Shown piece after piece: positions 9,016-18,932 of a stretch of DNA of 58,518 bases. This DNA comes from Alphaproteobacteria bacterium (GTDB taxonomy: Bacteria; Pseudomonadota; Alphaproteobacteria; SP197): the NCBI GenBank assembly GCA_028277285.1, contig JANQGO010000458.1, positions 1 to 58,518 of the forward strand, given 5' to 3'. The notes below the pieces were generated by a model. That model did no database searches and was not told the origin of the DNA. It was given only the letters and a program-made list of their open reading frames with translations. Position numbers and translations under genes: made by a program. How positions within the stretch are numbered: the first letter of the stretch is position 1; each line of letters begins with the position of its first letter.

Positions 9016-9645
9016 ATGACCGAGCTACGAGTCTATCTGCCGATCCACGATCTGCAGCCACAGTTCGCGGCTTACCTGAGCTCGCCGACACGCGCGCGCG
9101 GCTACCCGCCGTTCGAGCACGAACACAGTCTGATCATCGAGGTCTCGCCGGCGCTGTCGATCCACCGGATCATCGATCTGGCGCTAAAGGCAGCGCCCGA
9201 CATGGAACCGGGCATCCTGTTCACCGAACGGCAGTTCGGTCTCCTGGAACTGCATGCCGAAGACGAGGCGGCGCTGGCCGATGCCGGTCAGGCCATCCTG
9301 GACGGCATCGGTGCCAAGGCGTCGGACCAACTGGCGCCGACGATTTTGTTCCACGACATCATCGAGGATATCGCCGACCAGCACGCGATCATCCTGAACC
9401 GGACCCGAGACGCCTCGATCCTGGTCCCCGGCACCTCACTGCTGGTCTACGAAATGGCGCCCGCCCTCTTCGCCTGCGTCGCGGCGAACGAGGCCGAACG
9501 CGCCGCGCCCGAAGCCACCATCAACGACGTCCAGATGATGGGCGCGTCCGGCCGCATCTTCATGTCCGGCAGCACCGACGACATGATCCGCGCCCGCGAT
9601 ACCATCACCGAAACCCTCGAGGCCATCGAGGGCCGTAAGGGCTGA
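9016..9645 (+). CDS. Tandem-domain BMC shell protein (BMC-T), copy 2
   Basis: Same architecture as 7270-7881 (IHDLQPQFAAYL / GILFTERQFGLLELH / NEAERAAPEATINDVQMMGASGRIFMSG). Confidence 0.8.
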   Translation: MTELRVYLPIHDLQPQFAAYLSSPTRARGYPPFEHEHSLIIEVSPALSIHRIIDLALKAAPDMEPGILFTERQFGLLELHAEDEAALADAGQAILDGIGAKASDQLAPTILFHDIIEDIADQHAIILNRTRDASILVPGTSLLVYEMAPALFACVAANEAERAAPEATINDVQMMGASGRIFMSGSTDDMIRARDTITETLEAIEGRKG

Positions 9646-9657
9646 CGCACCGCCAAC

Positions 9658-9815
9658 CCCCTCACCCAGCTTCGGCTATGGCGCTTCGCGCCCAAGCCTG
9701 CGCAACCCTCTCCCCCATTGACATGGGGGCGAGGGGACGTGGCGTTGGCCATACTTCCCCTCGCCCGCTTGCGGGAGAGGGAGGGACCCGACGCGAAGCG
9801 TTGGGAGGGTGAGGG
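9658..9815. repeat. Intergenic long inverted-repeat element between convergent operons
   Basis: Nested arms: CCCTCACCC (9658-9666)/GGGTGAGGG (9807-9815) and CCCTCTCCC (9706-9714)/GGGAGAGGG (9773-9781). Confidence 0.7.
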
Positions 9816-10619
9816 TCAGGCGCCGCTCCGATCACGCGACCACGACGGTTTCTCGCCGTCGAAGAAACAGCGGATGCCTTCCTGAGCCTCCTCGGTTTCC
9901 CAGCGGTCCGCCAGGCTCTCCGACGTAAAGCCGTGCTGGTCGTCGATCCGATCGCGTGACAAGGCCAGGCACAGCGCCTTGGCGTCGGCAATCGCGCCGG
10001 GCGCGCAGTCCAGGAACCAGCCAACTTCCGCTTCGACCGCGTCATCCAGAGCATCGGCGTCGACGACCTCGCTGACCAGGCCGAGCTCGCGCGCAGCGGC
10101 GGCGTCGAACCGTTTGCCGTTCATGAAGATGCGGCGCGTGTTCCCCTCGCCCAGCCGCCGCACGACATAGGGGCCAATGTTGGCCGGGATGACGCCGAGC
10201 CGCGTTTCGGTGAGCGCGAACTTCGCATGGGAAGCGGCAATCACGATATCGCAGACCGCCATCATGCCGATGCCGCCGCCGAACGCCTGGCCGTGCACCC
10301 TGCCGATCAGCGGTTTCGGCAGGCTGTCGAGGTCGCTCAGCATGCGTGCCAGTTCCAGCGATTCAGCGATCTTGCCGGCACGGTCGCGGTCGAACTGCGC
10401 GCGCATCCAGGTGAGATCCGCACCAGCCGAGAAACTCTTGCCTTCACCCGCCAGCACGACGACGCGCACGGATGCGTCACCGGCAAGCTGTGCAGCGGCC
10501 GCGCGTAGCTCGTTGATCATTTGGGTGTTGAGCGCGTTGTGCTTGTCCGGACGGGCCAGCCAGAGAAACGCGACGCCGCGCGCGTCGGTTTCAACACGAA
10601 TGGTCTCGAATGGGGCCAT
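9816..10619 (-). CDS. liuC: Enoyl-CoA hydratase/isomerase family, likely methylglutaconyl-CoA hydratase
   Basis: Crotonase fold (GKSFSAGADLTWM, GQAFGGGIGMMAVCDIVIA); within liu gene order. Confidence 0.85.
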   Translation of the reverse strand: MAPFETIRVETDARGVAFLWLARPDKHNALNTQMINELRAAAAQLAGDASVRVVVLAGEGKSFSAGADLTWMRAQFDRDRAGKIAESLELARMLSDLDSLPKPLIGRVHGQAFGGGIGMMAVCDIVIAASHAKFALTETRLGVIPANIGPYVVRRLGEGNTRRIFMNGKRFDAAAARELGLVSEVVDADALDDAVEAEVGWFLDCAPGAIADAKALCLALSRDRIDDQHGFTSESLADRWETEEAQEGIRCFFDGEKPSWSRDRSGA

Positions 10620-10621
10620 GA

Positions 10622-11509
10622 CTAGTTCGCCTCTTTTCGATCGCCCGTCGCGGCCGATCGCCAGGGTTGTTCGGTAAGAAATCGCTCGACATCCGACAGC
10701 CGCGCCCGGTCGATGCCGGTCTCAAAGCCCAGCGACGCAAGCCTTTCGACCACCGGTCCGGTCGCGACGTTGCCCTTGGCGCCGGGCGCATAGGGACAGC
10801 CGCCGAGCCCGCCGACCGCCGCGTCGAACGTACGCAGGCCCTTGTCGAGGCTCACCTCGATGTTTTCGAGCGCCCGGCCGCCGGTGTCATGATAGTGGCC
10901 CGCAAGCCGTTCGGCGGGGACGATGGCGAGCACCGAGTCCAGCATGGCGGCAATTGTTTCCGGCGTGCCCCTGCCGATGGTGTCGCCCAGCGATACCTCA
11001 TAGCAGCCCATGGCAATCAGGCGCGCCGCGATATCGGCCACCTGATTGGGCGGCGTCGGGCCGTCATAGGGGCAATCGGTGACGCAGGAGACGTAGCCGC
11101 GCACGGCCACGCCATCGTCCTTGGCCGCGGCAAGCACCGGCTCGAACCGTTCGAGGGCCTCGGCGATCGAGCAGTTGATGTTCTTCTGGCTGAACCCCTC
11201 CGATGCCGAGCCGAAGATCGCGACCTCATCGGCCCGTGCCGCCTTGGCGCCGTCATAACCCCGCATGTTCGGCGTCAACACCGCATAGGTCACGCCGGGC
11301 TTGCGCGCGATGCCGGCCATGACGTCGGCCGCGTCGGCCATCTGGGGCACCCATTTGGGGCTGACGAAACTGGTCACCTCGATCTTCGAGAACCCGCAGC
11401 CGGACAGCATGTCGACCAGACGGATCTTGTCGGCGGTCGGCACGAACGTTTTCTCGTTCTGCAGACCGTCGCGCGGACCCATTTCAAAGATGGTCACGTG
11501 TTCGCTCAT
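10622..11509 (-). CDS. liuE: Hydroxymethylglutaryl-CoA lyase
   Basis: MGPRDGLQNEKTFVPTADKIRL, VSLGDTIGRGTP, GGLGGCPYAPGAKGNVATG signatures. Confidence 0.93.
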   Translation of the reverse strand: MSEHVTIFEMGPRDGLQNEKTFVPTADKIRLVDMLSGCGFSKIEVTSFVSPKWVPQMADAADVMAGIARKPGVTYAVLTPNMRGYDGAKAARADEVAIFGSASEGFSQKNINCSIAEALERFEPVLAAAKDDGVAVRGYVSCVTDCPYDGPTPPNQVADIAARLIAMGCYEVSLGDTIGRGTPETIAAMLDSVLAIVPAERLAGHYHDTGGRALENIEVSLDKGLRTFDAAVGGLGGCPYAPGAKGNVATGPVVERLASLGFETGIDRARLSDVERFLTEQPWRSAATGDRKEAN

Positions 11510-11516
11510 CGCGGCC

Positions 11517-13502
11517 TCATGGGTCCTGGGTTTCCATGACCAGCAACAGCCGGTCGGCGGCGACCTGCTCGCCTTCGCCGACCAGCACCTCGGCCACGGT
11601 CCCGTCGAACGGCGCGCGCAAGGTGTGTTCCATCTTCATGGCCTCCATGACGACCAGCGGCTCGCCCCGGCGCACGCAGGCACCGGGCGCGACGGGCACC
11701 AGTTTGATCAGACCGGGCATCGGCGCAAGCACCCGGTCGTCGCCCGCCATGACTTGCTCGCCCCCGTCAAGCGGATCGGGGCGTGTGAAGACGTGGGCCG
11801 CACCACCGAGAAAGACGGTGATGTTGCGCCCATGACGGACCACGCGGGCGCCGACCTCCTTGCCGTCAAGCACGATGACGGTGTGGACACCGTCGACCTG
11901 CCGCACCTCGACAGCATGAGCGATCCCTGCGTGTTCAAAGCTGAGTTTGCTGTCACTGTCGCATGTCACCGGAATCGCCTCGGTCACGCCGTTGTGGCTA
12001 AGGTCGATTGTCTGTCTCTCGCGCGACCACTGCCGCCAACCCGTCAAGGTCACCCAGGGATCGGCCCTGTTGTGCGGCTCGAAGCAGCCGAGCGCCGCCA
12101 TCACGGCGAGGGCATAGGCCGCCGTCGGCGCTTCCGGCGTTTGAACTAGGCGATCCAAGTTGCGCTCGATCAGTCCGGTGTCGACCTGGCCCGACGCGAA
12201 CGCATCATCGGCACACAAGGCCGCGAGAAACGCCACATTGGCTACCGTGCCCGCGACGAAGCTCTGCGACAGCGCCGTGCGCATGGCGTTGAGCGCTTCC
12301 GTCCGGCTGTCGCCGTGCACAATGATCTTGGCGATCATCGGATCGTAGAACGGCGCGATCACATCGCCTTGCCGTACGCCGCTGTCGACCCGCGCGATGT
12401 CTTCCGGCAGGGAGAGATAGTCCAGCCGTCCGGTCGTTGGCAGGAACCCCTTTCCCGCGTCCTCCGCATAGACCCGCGCCTCGAACGCCCAGCCATTCAA
12501 CGGCACGTCCTCTTGGCTCAACGGCAAGGGCTCGCCCGCCGCGATGCGAAGCTGCCATTCGACGAGGTCAAGGCCGGTGATCATCTCGGTCACCGGGTGC
12601 TCGACCTGAAGGCGCGTGTTCATTTCCATGAACCAGAAACGGTCGGGCCTCAGGCCGTCGCTGGCGTCGACGATGAACTCCACCGTGGCCGCGCCCTGGT
12701 AGCCGACTGCTTCAGCCCCCTTCACCGCCGCGTCACCCATGGCCTGGCGCATCGCCGCCGTCATGCCGGGCGCGGGCGCTTCCTCGATCACCTTTTGATG
12801 GCGGCGCTGCAGGGAACAGTCGCGCTCGAAGAGATGGATCACGTTGCGGTCGGCGTCGCCGAAGACCTGCATCTCGATATGGCGCGGCGTCGCGATCCAC
12901 TTTTCGATCAGGCAGCGGCCATCGCCAAAACTCGACTCGGCCTCGCGGCGCGCGCTCTCCAGGGCATCAGCGAAGTCATCGGGGTTATCGACCCGGCGCA
13001 TGCCCTTGCCGCCGCCGCCCGCGCGGGCCTTGATCAGGACGGGGTAGCCGATGTCGTTTGCCTGGGCTGCCATGACCTCCGGCGTTTGGTCATCACCCAG
13101 ATAGCCGGGCACCACGGGCACGCCGGCTTCGGCCATCAGGGCCTTGGCGCGGTCCTTCAAACCCATGGCGCGGATCGCATCGGCCGACGGCCCGACGAAG
13201 ATAAGGCCCGCTTCTGTCACCGCCTCGGCGAAGTCCGGGTTTTCCGACAGGAAGCCGTAACCAGGATGAACGGCGTCCGCCGCCATCGCCTGCGCCGCCT
13301 CGATGATCAGGTCGCCTCTCAGGTAACTCTCTGTGGCGGGCGGCGGGCCGAGACGAACGGCATCGTCGGCCATGGCGACATGCAGGGCGTTCGCATCGGC
13401 ATCGGAATAGACGGCGACTGTCTCGATAGCCATTCGCCGGCATGTCCTGATGATCCGGCAGGCGATCTCGCCGCGATTGGCGATCAGGACGCGTTTCAGC
13501 AT
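11517..13502 (-). CDS. liuD: Methylcrotonyl-CoA carboxylase alpha (biotin-containing) subunit
   Basis: Biotin carboxylase N-terminus (VLIANRGEIACRIIRTCRRMAIETVAVYSDAD) and C-terminal VVMEAMKMEH biotin motif. Confidence 0.93.
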   Translation of the reverse strand: MLKRVLIANRGEIACRIIRTCRRMAIETVAVYSDADANALHVAMADDAVRLGPPPATESYLRGDLIIEAAQAMAADAVHPGYGFLSENPDFAEAVTEAGLIFVGPSADAIRAMGLKDRAKALMAEAGVPVVPGYLGDDQTPEVMAAQANDIGYPVLIKARAGGGGKGMRRVDNPDDFADALESARREAESSFGDGRCLIEKWIATPRHIEMQVFGDADRNVIHLFERDCSLQRRHQKVIEEAPAPGMTAAMRQAMGDAAVKGAEAVGYQGAATVEFIVDASDGLRPDRFWFMEMNTRLQVEHPVTEMITGLDLVEWQLRIAAGEPLPLSQEDVPLNGWAFEARVYAEDAGKGFLPTTGRLDYLSLPEDIARVDSGVRQGDVIAPFYDPMIAKIIVHGDSRTEALNAMRTALSQSFVAGTVANVAFLAALCADDAFASGQVDTGLIERNLDRLVQTPEAPTAAYALAVMAALGCFEPHNRADPWVTLTGWRQWSRERQTIDLSHNGVTEAIPVTCDSDSKLSFEHAGIAHAVEVRQVDGVHTVIVLDGKEVGARVVRHGRNITVFLGGAAHVFTRPDPLDGGEQVMAGDDRVLAPMPGLIKLVPVAPGACVRRGEPLVVMEAMKMEHTLRAPFDGTVAEVLVGEGEQVAADRLLLVMETQDP

Positions 13503-13512
13503 CGCGTGGGTG

Positions 13513-15120
13513 TCACATCCGGAAGAGGCCGAACCGGGTTTCCGGGATCGGCGCGTTCAACGCCGCCGACAACGACAGGCCGAGCACGTCGCGCGTCTTC
13601 GCCGGATCGATGATGCCGTCATCCCACAAGCGCGCGGCGGCATAGAGCGGATGGCTCTGTTCGGCGAACTGATCGATGATCGGTTGTTTGAAAGCGGCCT
13701 CGTCCTCCGCCGACCAGGTCTCGCCCTTGCGCTCGATGGCATCGCGGCGCACGACGGCGAGCACGCTCGCGGCCTGTTCGCCGCCCATGACGGAAATCCG
13801 GCTGTTGGGCCAGGTCCACAGGAACCGCGGGCCAAAGGCGCGACCGCACATGCCGTAATTGCCGGCGCCGAACGAACCACCGACCAGCACCGTCACCTTG
13901 GGGACCGCCGACGTCGCCACCGCCGTCACCAGCTTGGCGCCGTGTTTGGCGATGCCCTCGGCCTCGTATTTCTGGCCGACGATGAAGCCGGTGATGTTCT
14001 GCAGGAAGACCAGGGGAATGCGTCGCTGGGAACACAGCTCGACGAAGTGAGCGCCCTTCAACGCGCTCTCGGAGAAGAGAATACCGTTGTTGGCGAGAAT
14101 GCCGACCGGAAGCCCATGGATATGGGCGAACCCACAGACCAGCGTCTCGCCGAAGCGCGCCTTGAATTCGTCCAGCCTGGACCCGTCGACCAGACGCGCG
14201 ATGACCTCGCGGATGTCGTAGCTCGTCGACAAGGAGGCGGGCACAATGCCGTAGATCTCTGCGGGGTCGTAGAGCGGCTCCTCCGGCGCTTGCAGTTGCA
14301 TTTCGGCAGGTTTGACCCGGTTCAGGTTGGCGACCGAGCGGCGCGCCAGGGCGAGCGCATGGTCGTCGTCGCGGGCCAGATGATCGGCGACGCCGGAGAG
14401 GCGCGTGTGCACGTCGCCGCCACCAAGCTCCTCGGCGCTCACCACCTCGCCGGTCGCCGCCTTCACCAGCGGCGGGCCGGCCAGAAAGATCGTTCCCTGC
14501 TCGCCGACGATGATTGTCTCGTCGGACATGGCGGGCACATAGGCGCCGCCTGCCGTGCACGAGCCCATGACAACGGCGATCTGCGCGATGCCGTCGGCGG
14601 ACATGCGCGCCTGGTTATAGAAGATCCGCCCGAAGTGGTCGCGGTCGGGAAACACCTCGTCCTGATTCGGCAGGTTGGCGCCGCCGGAATCCACCAGATA
14701 GACGCACGGCAACCGGTTCTCCTGGGCGATCTCCTGGGCGCGCAGATGCTTCTTGACCGTCACCGGGCAATAGGTGCCGCCCTTCACCGTTGCGTCGTTG
14801 GCGACGACCATGACCTCCTGGCCCTCGACACGGCCGACGCCGGCGATCAGGCCGGCGGAAGGACTGGCGCCGTCATAAAGGCCGTGGGCCGCCGTGACGC
14901 CGATCTCCAGAAACGGCGCGCCGGGATCGAGTAGCCGCGAGACCCGTTCGCGCGGCAGCAGTTTGCCGCGGCCGGTATGACGCGTCTGCGCCGCTTCGCC
15001 GCCGCCTGCCATGGCGATGGCGACGGCGTCGTCGACCTCCGCGATGGCCGCGCGCATGGCGGCTTCGTTCCCCGTGAACTCGTCGCTCGTGGTCTGCACG
15101 GCGGACTTGATGACGGCCAT
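13513..15120 (-). CDS. liuB: Methylcrotonyl-CoA carboxylase beta (carboxyltransferase) subunit
   Basis: Carboxyltransferase protein ([59 protein letters not shown]). Confidence 0.93.
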   Translation of the reverse strand: MAVIKSAVQTTSDEFTGNEAAMRAAIAEVDDAVAIAMAGGGEAAQTRHTGRGKLLPRERVSRLLDPGAPFLEIGVTAAHGLYDGASPSAGLIAGVGRVEGQEVMVVANDATVKGGTYCPVTVKKHLRAQEIAQENRLPCVYLVDSGGANLPNQDEVFPDRDHFGRIFYNQARMSADGIAQIAVVMGSCTAGGAYVPAMSDETIIVGEQGTIFLAGPPLVKAATGEVVSAEELGGGDVHTRLSGVADHLARDDDHALALARRSVANLNRVKPAEMQLQAPEEPLYDPAEIYGIVPASLSTSYDIREVIARLVDGSRLDEFKARFGETLVCGFAHIHGLPVGILANNGILFSESALKGAHFVELCSQRRIPLVFLQNITGFIVGQKYEAEGIAKHGAKLVTAVATSAVPKVTVLVGGSFGAGNYGMCGRAFGPRFLWTWPNSRISVMGGEQAASVLAVVRRDAIERKGETWSAEDEAAFKQPIIDQFAEQSHPLYAAARLWDDGIIDPAKTRDVLGLSLSAALNAPIPETRFGLFRM

Positions 15121-16268
15121 CAGGCGGTTTCCTTCATCAACTCACGCCCGATCAGCATACGGCGGATCTCCGACGTGCCTGCGCCGATCTCCATCAGCTT
15201 GGCGTCGCGCAACAGGCGCCCGGTCGGATAGTCGTTGATGTAGCCGTTGCCGCCCAGGGCCTGGATCGCCTGCAAGGCTTGTTGCGTCGCCTGCTCGGAC
15301 GCATAGAGACAGCACGCCGCCGCGTCCTGGCGCGTGACTTCGCCGCGATCGCACGCGGCGGCGACCGCATAGACATAGGCGCGGGCCGAATTCATGGCCG
15401 TGTACATGTCGGCGATCTTGGCCTGCATCAGCTGAAACTCGCCGATCGGCCGGCCGAACTGCCTGCGTTCGTGCAGATAGGGCATCACCACGTCCAGGCA
15501 CGCATGCATGATACCGACGCCGATGCCGGCCAGTACGACCCGTTCGAAGTCGAGGCCCGACATCAACACCTTCACGCCTTCGCCTTCAGCACCCAGCACA
15601 TTGTCGAACGGGACCTCGCAATTCTCGAACACAAGCTCGGCGGTGTTCGAGCCGCGCATGCCCAACTTGTCGAGCTTTTGTGCCGGCGTAAAACCGCTGA
15701 AGCCGCTCTCGATCAGAAACGCCGTGATGCCCTTGGCGCCGGCGTCCGGGTCGGTCTTGGCATAGACGACCAGCGTCTCGGCATCGGGCCCGTTGGTGAT
15801 CCACATCTTGTTGCCGTTCAGGACATAACGGTCGTTGCGTTTCTCCGCGCGCAGGGTCATCGAGACCACATCGGACCCCGCACCCGGCTCGGACATGGCG
15901 AGCGCGCCGACATGCTCGCCCGAGCACAGCTTCGGCAGATAGGCCGCCTTCTGCTCGGGCGTGCCGTTGCGGTTGATCTGGTTGACGCAGAGATTGGAGT
16001 GGGCCCCGTAGCTCAGCGCGATCGACGCGGACGCGCGCGCGATTTCCTCCATGGCGACCACATGGGCCAGATAGCTCATGCCCGAGCCGCCATGCTCGGG
16101 ATCGGCGGTGATCCCCAAGAGGCCGAGCGCGCCCAGTTCGGGCCAGAGATCGCGGGCGAAGGTGTTGGTCGCGTCGATCTCGGCGGCGCGCGGCGCGAGC
16201 TTGTCCTGGGCCCAGCGGTGGACGACATCGCGCAGGGCCTCGACCTCCTCACCCAACGCGAATCCCAT
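15120..16268 (-). CDS. liuA: Isovaleryl-CoA dehydrogenase (acyl-CoA dehydrogenase family)
   Basis: ACAD motifs ([75 protein letters not shown]). Start placed at 16268. Confidence 0.9.
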   Translation of the reverse strand: MGFALGEEVEALRDVVHRWAQDKLAPRAAEIDATNTFARDLWPELGALGLLGITADPEHGGSGMSYLAHVVAMEEIARASASIALSYGAHSNLCVNQINRNGTPEQKAAYLPKLCSGEHVGALAMSEPGAGSDVVSMTLRAEKRNDRYVLNGNKMWITNGPDAETLVVYAKTDPDAGAKGITAFLIESGFSGFTPAQKLDKLGMRGSNTAELVFENCEVPFDNVLGAEGEGVKVLMSGLDFERVVLAGIGVGIMHACLDVVMPYLHERRQFGRPIGEFQLMQAKIADMYTAMNSARAYVYAVAAACDRGEVTRQDAAACCLYASEQATQQALQAIQALGGNGYINDYPTGRLLRDAKLMEIGAGTSEIRRMLIGRELMKETA

Positions 16269-16305
16269 GGAGGCGCGGAACACGTCAGCCCTCCCTGCCA
16301 GACCT

Positions 16306-16440
16306 AGAGCGGATCGCAGTTTGGTGGAACCGTCGAACGGTTCCACAAACTGCGTGAATCCGCTCTCTATCTATGAGGAGAGCAGATTCACCTGCATTGA
16401 CGGAATCGCGAAGCGATCCCATCAAAACAGGATCTGCTCT
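16306..16440. repeat. Two adjacent imperfect palindromes between liuA and the acyl-CoA synthetase gene
   Basis: AGAGCGGAT-CGCAGTTTG-g-TGGAACCGT-cga-ACGGTTCCA-CAAACTGCG-tga-ATCCGCTCT (16306-16366) and AGAGCAGAT...ATCTGCTCT (16379-16440). Confidence 0.75.
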
Positions 16441-18136
16441 AGGCGGTTTCTTCTTCAACGAGACCGAGCTCCTGGATCATCGTCTCGCGCATGACGAACT
16501 TTTGCGGCTTGCCGGTTACGGTCATCGGCAGTGTGTCGACGAAGCGTATGATCCTGGGGATCTTGAAGTGAGCGATCTGGTCGCGGCAAAACGCGCGGAT
16601 GTCGTCTTCCGTCGCGGTCTCGTCGGGCAGCAGAATGATCCAGGCACACACCTCCTCGCCGAGTTTGTGGTCGGGCACGCCAAAGACCTGGACCTGCTGT
16701 ATCTTGGGGTGGCGATAGAGAAACTCCTCGATCTCGCGCGGGTAGATGTTCTCGCCGCCGCGGATGATCATGTCCTTCACCCGCCCAACGATGTTGCAAT
16801 AGCCCTCGTCGTCGACCGTCGCCAGGTCCCCGGTACGCATCCAGCCATCCTCGACGACGGCTTCGCGGGTGCGTTCCTCATCGTCCCAATAGCCTTTCAT
16901 GACGGAATAGCCGTGCACCCATAGTTCGCCGGGCTGGTTGAGCGGCAATGTCGCGCCGGCCTCATCGACCACCTTGACCGTGACGTGCGGGTGGGGGCGC
17001 CCCACGGTCGAGACGCGCTTCTCGATCGGATCGTCCGTCGCGCTCTGCAGCGACACCGGGCTGGTCTCGGTCATGCCGTAGGCAATCGTCACTTCGCTCA
17101 TGTGCATGTCGGAAACGACCTTCTTCATCACCTCGATCGGACAGGGCGAACCCGCCATGATGCCGGTCCTGAGCGATGACAGATCGAGGTCGGAGAAACC
17201 CGGCGACTCCAGCATGGCGACGAACATGGTGGGGACACCGTAGAGCCCGGTGCATCGCTCCTCGGCGATCGTCGCCAGCGTCGACACCGGCTCGAACGCT
17301 TCAGCCGGAAACACCATGCACGCGCCCTTGGTGACGCAGCCCAGCGTGCCCATGACCATGCCGAAGCAGTGATAGAGCGGTACCGGAATGCACAACCGGT
17401 CGGCTTCGCTAAACTTGATCGCGCGCACCGTGAAGTGGGCGTTGTTAAGGATGTTGAAGTGGGTCAGTGTGGCGCCCTTCGGCATGCCGGTCGTGCCGCT
17501 GGTGAACTGGATGTTGATGGGATCGTCCGGCTTCAAGGTGGCGGAGATCGCGTCCAGATCGCTTTTGTCGGCATCGCGCCCACGCGCCACCACGTCATCG
17601 AAGTTCAGCATGCCGGGCGACGTCTCGTCGCCCATGCGAATGATGATCTTGAGCGCCGGCAGCTTCGCCGCGTTCAGCGCCCCGCGCTCGGCGTCGGCGA
17701 GTTCCGGCGCCAATTGGTTCAGCATGCCCAGATAGTCCGACGACTTGAAGAGGGCCGCCGTCACCAGCGCCTTGCAGCCGACCTTGTTGAGCGCGAACTC
17801 CAACTCCGAAAGCCGGTAGGCCGGGTTGATGTTGACCAGGATCAGACCGGCGCGCGCCGTCGCGAACTGTGTCAGCAGCCACTCGTAGCGGTTGGGCGAC
17901 CAGATGCCGATGCGGTCGCCTTTCTTCAGACCCAGCGCGAGAAGACCGGCAGCCAGATAATCGATCTCTTGGGAGAGCTGATCATAGGTGAGCCGCTTGT
18001 CCTGCTCGCGAAAGACGGCGGCCTCGCGGTCGCCAAACCGCGCGACCGTGTCGGCGAACGCTTCGGGGATTGTCGCATCGCGAAGCGGTTCGCTCGTATC
18101 GCCGGCAACGCACGACATTCCGTCAAGCGGCATCAT
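16439..18136 (-). CDS. AMP-binding acyl-CoA synthetase
   Basis: [60 protein letters not shown]; start uncertain (ORF extends to 18208). Confidence 0.88.
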   Translation of the reverse strand: MMPLDGMSCVAGDTSEPLRDATIPEAFADTVARFGDREAAVFREQDKRLTYDQLSQEIDYLAAGLLALGLKKGDRIGIWSPNRYEWLLTQFATARAGLILVNINPAYRLSELEFALNKVGCKALVTAALFKSSDYLGMLNQLAPELADAERGALNAAKLPALKIIIRMGDETSPGMLNFDDVVARGRDADKSDLDAISATLKPDDPINIQFTSGTTGMPKGATLTHFNILNNAHFTVRAIKFSEADRLCIPVPLYHCFGMVMGTLGCVTKGACMVFPAEAFEPVSTLATIAEERCTGLYGVPTMFVAMLESPGFSDLDLSSLRTGIMAGSPCPIEVMKKVVSDMHMSEVTIAYGMTETSPVSLQSATDDPIEKRVSTVGRPHPHVTVKVVDEAGATLPLNQPGELWVHGYSVMKGYWDDEERTREAVVEDGWMRTGDLATVDDEGYCNIVGRVKDMIIRGGENIYPREIEEFLYRHPKIQQVQVFGVPDHKLGEEVCAWIILLPDETATEDDIRAFCRDQIAHFKIPRIIRFVDTLPMTVTGKPQKFVMRETMIQELGLVEEETA

Positions 18137-18261
18137 GCCTCTATCGACCTCCCAGCCCATGTCGCCCCGATCCCGCCAAGTATATAGGCCCGCCCGGCCA
18201 TAAACCATCGCTCCGCCGGGTTCACAATCCCGTGGCGGATGGCCGTCACGTCCAGCCCTCC

Positions 18262-18750
18262 TCAGGCCTCGCGGTATTGCTTGGGCCGCCGCTTGACCGG
18301 GTCCAGCAGAGACCAGTCGCCTTGCGGGACGTCATAGCCTTGCGGGAAAGGCGGCCGCCCTTCGATGCCGAGGGCGTCCATCACACGTTCGTCGCTGTAG
18401 TAACTCGTTTCCGTGACGGCGGTGATGACGTCGACGGCGGGCGAGCCGGATGCGGCGAACGCGGCCGCGACACCGGCTCTGTCTTTGTCGTCGAGGGCGC
18501 TGAAGGCTGAGCCGTGGGTGGTTTCCGCCATCTGGTCGAGAACTGTCAGGGCGTATGCGACACGCTCTTCGTCAGCCGCCACCGCCGCCACAGCCGCCTC
18601 AATGCGTTCGAAAACGGCTGGGTCGTCCGCGCCGGGAACGCCATAGGCGTCGCTGGCCGGGATCATCCGGCCGACGAGCAGACGAAGCGTCGTGGATTGT
18701 TGCTCCGTCAGGCTGCTGCCGCGTTGCCGCGCCTTCGTGCTCTCCGTCAT
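18262..18750 (-). CDS. Gluconate 2-dehydrogenase subunit 3-like protein
   Basis: About 160 aa with [26 protein letters not shown]-terminal pattern; GMC-family partner nearby at 22208-23809. Confidence 0.55.
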   Translation of the reverse strand: MTESTKARQRGSSLTEQQSTTLRLLVGRMIPASDAYGVPGADDPAVFERIEAAVAAVAADEERVAYALTVLDQMAETTHGSAFSALDDKDRAGVAAAFAASGSPAVDVITAVTETSYYSDERVMDALGIEGRPPFPQGYDVPQGDWSLLDPVKRRPKQYREA

Positions 18751-18828
18751 GCTCCAGCCTCTACCCTTTCAACGGCGTGCCTCTCAAACGCGCTAACTCT
18801 AGCAGTTTCAGGAGACCGTGAAACGACA

Positions 18829-18857
18829 ATGGCCAGGGCGCTGCTAACCCTGGCCAT
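18829..18857 (-). terminator. Hairpin downstream of BCCT gene, putative terminator
   Basis: Perfect 10-bp stem ATGGCCAGGG-cgctgctaa-CCCTGGCCAT, 3' of the minus-strand gene ending at 18933. Confidence 0.55.
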
Positions 18858-18932
18858 CGCCCACTTACGGGTCGACGTGAGCCGGTCCGCACCCAGGAGG
18901 AATGAACCGGCCCACGCCCGACAAACGCAGTA

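Noticed and set aside
2308-9645. Standard eut or pdu microcompartment
   Set aside because: No EutBC, PduCDE or glycyl-radical signature enzyme; kinase plus PLP enzyme set fits AAUM/RMM better.
9658-9815. CRISPR-like or tandem repeat
   Set aside because: Arms are inverted, not direct, and there is only one unit; fits a REP/MITE-type element.
12315-14934. 432-aa and 494-aa plus-strand ORFs opposite liuD/liuB
   Set aside because: Low-information His/Arg/Asp-rich translations complementary to well-supported carboxylase genes.
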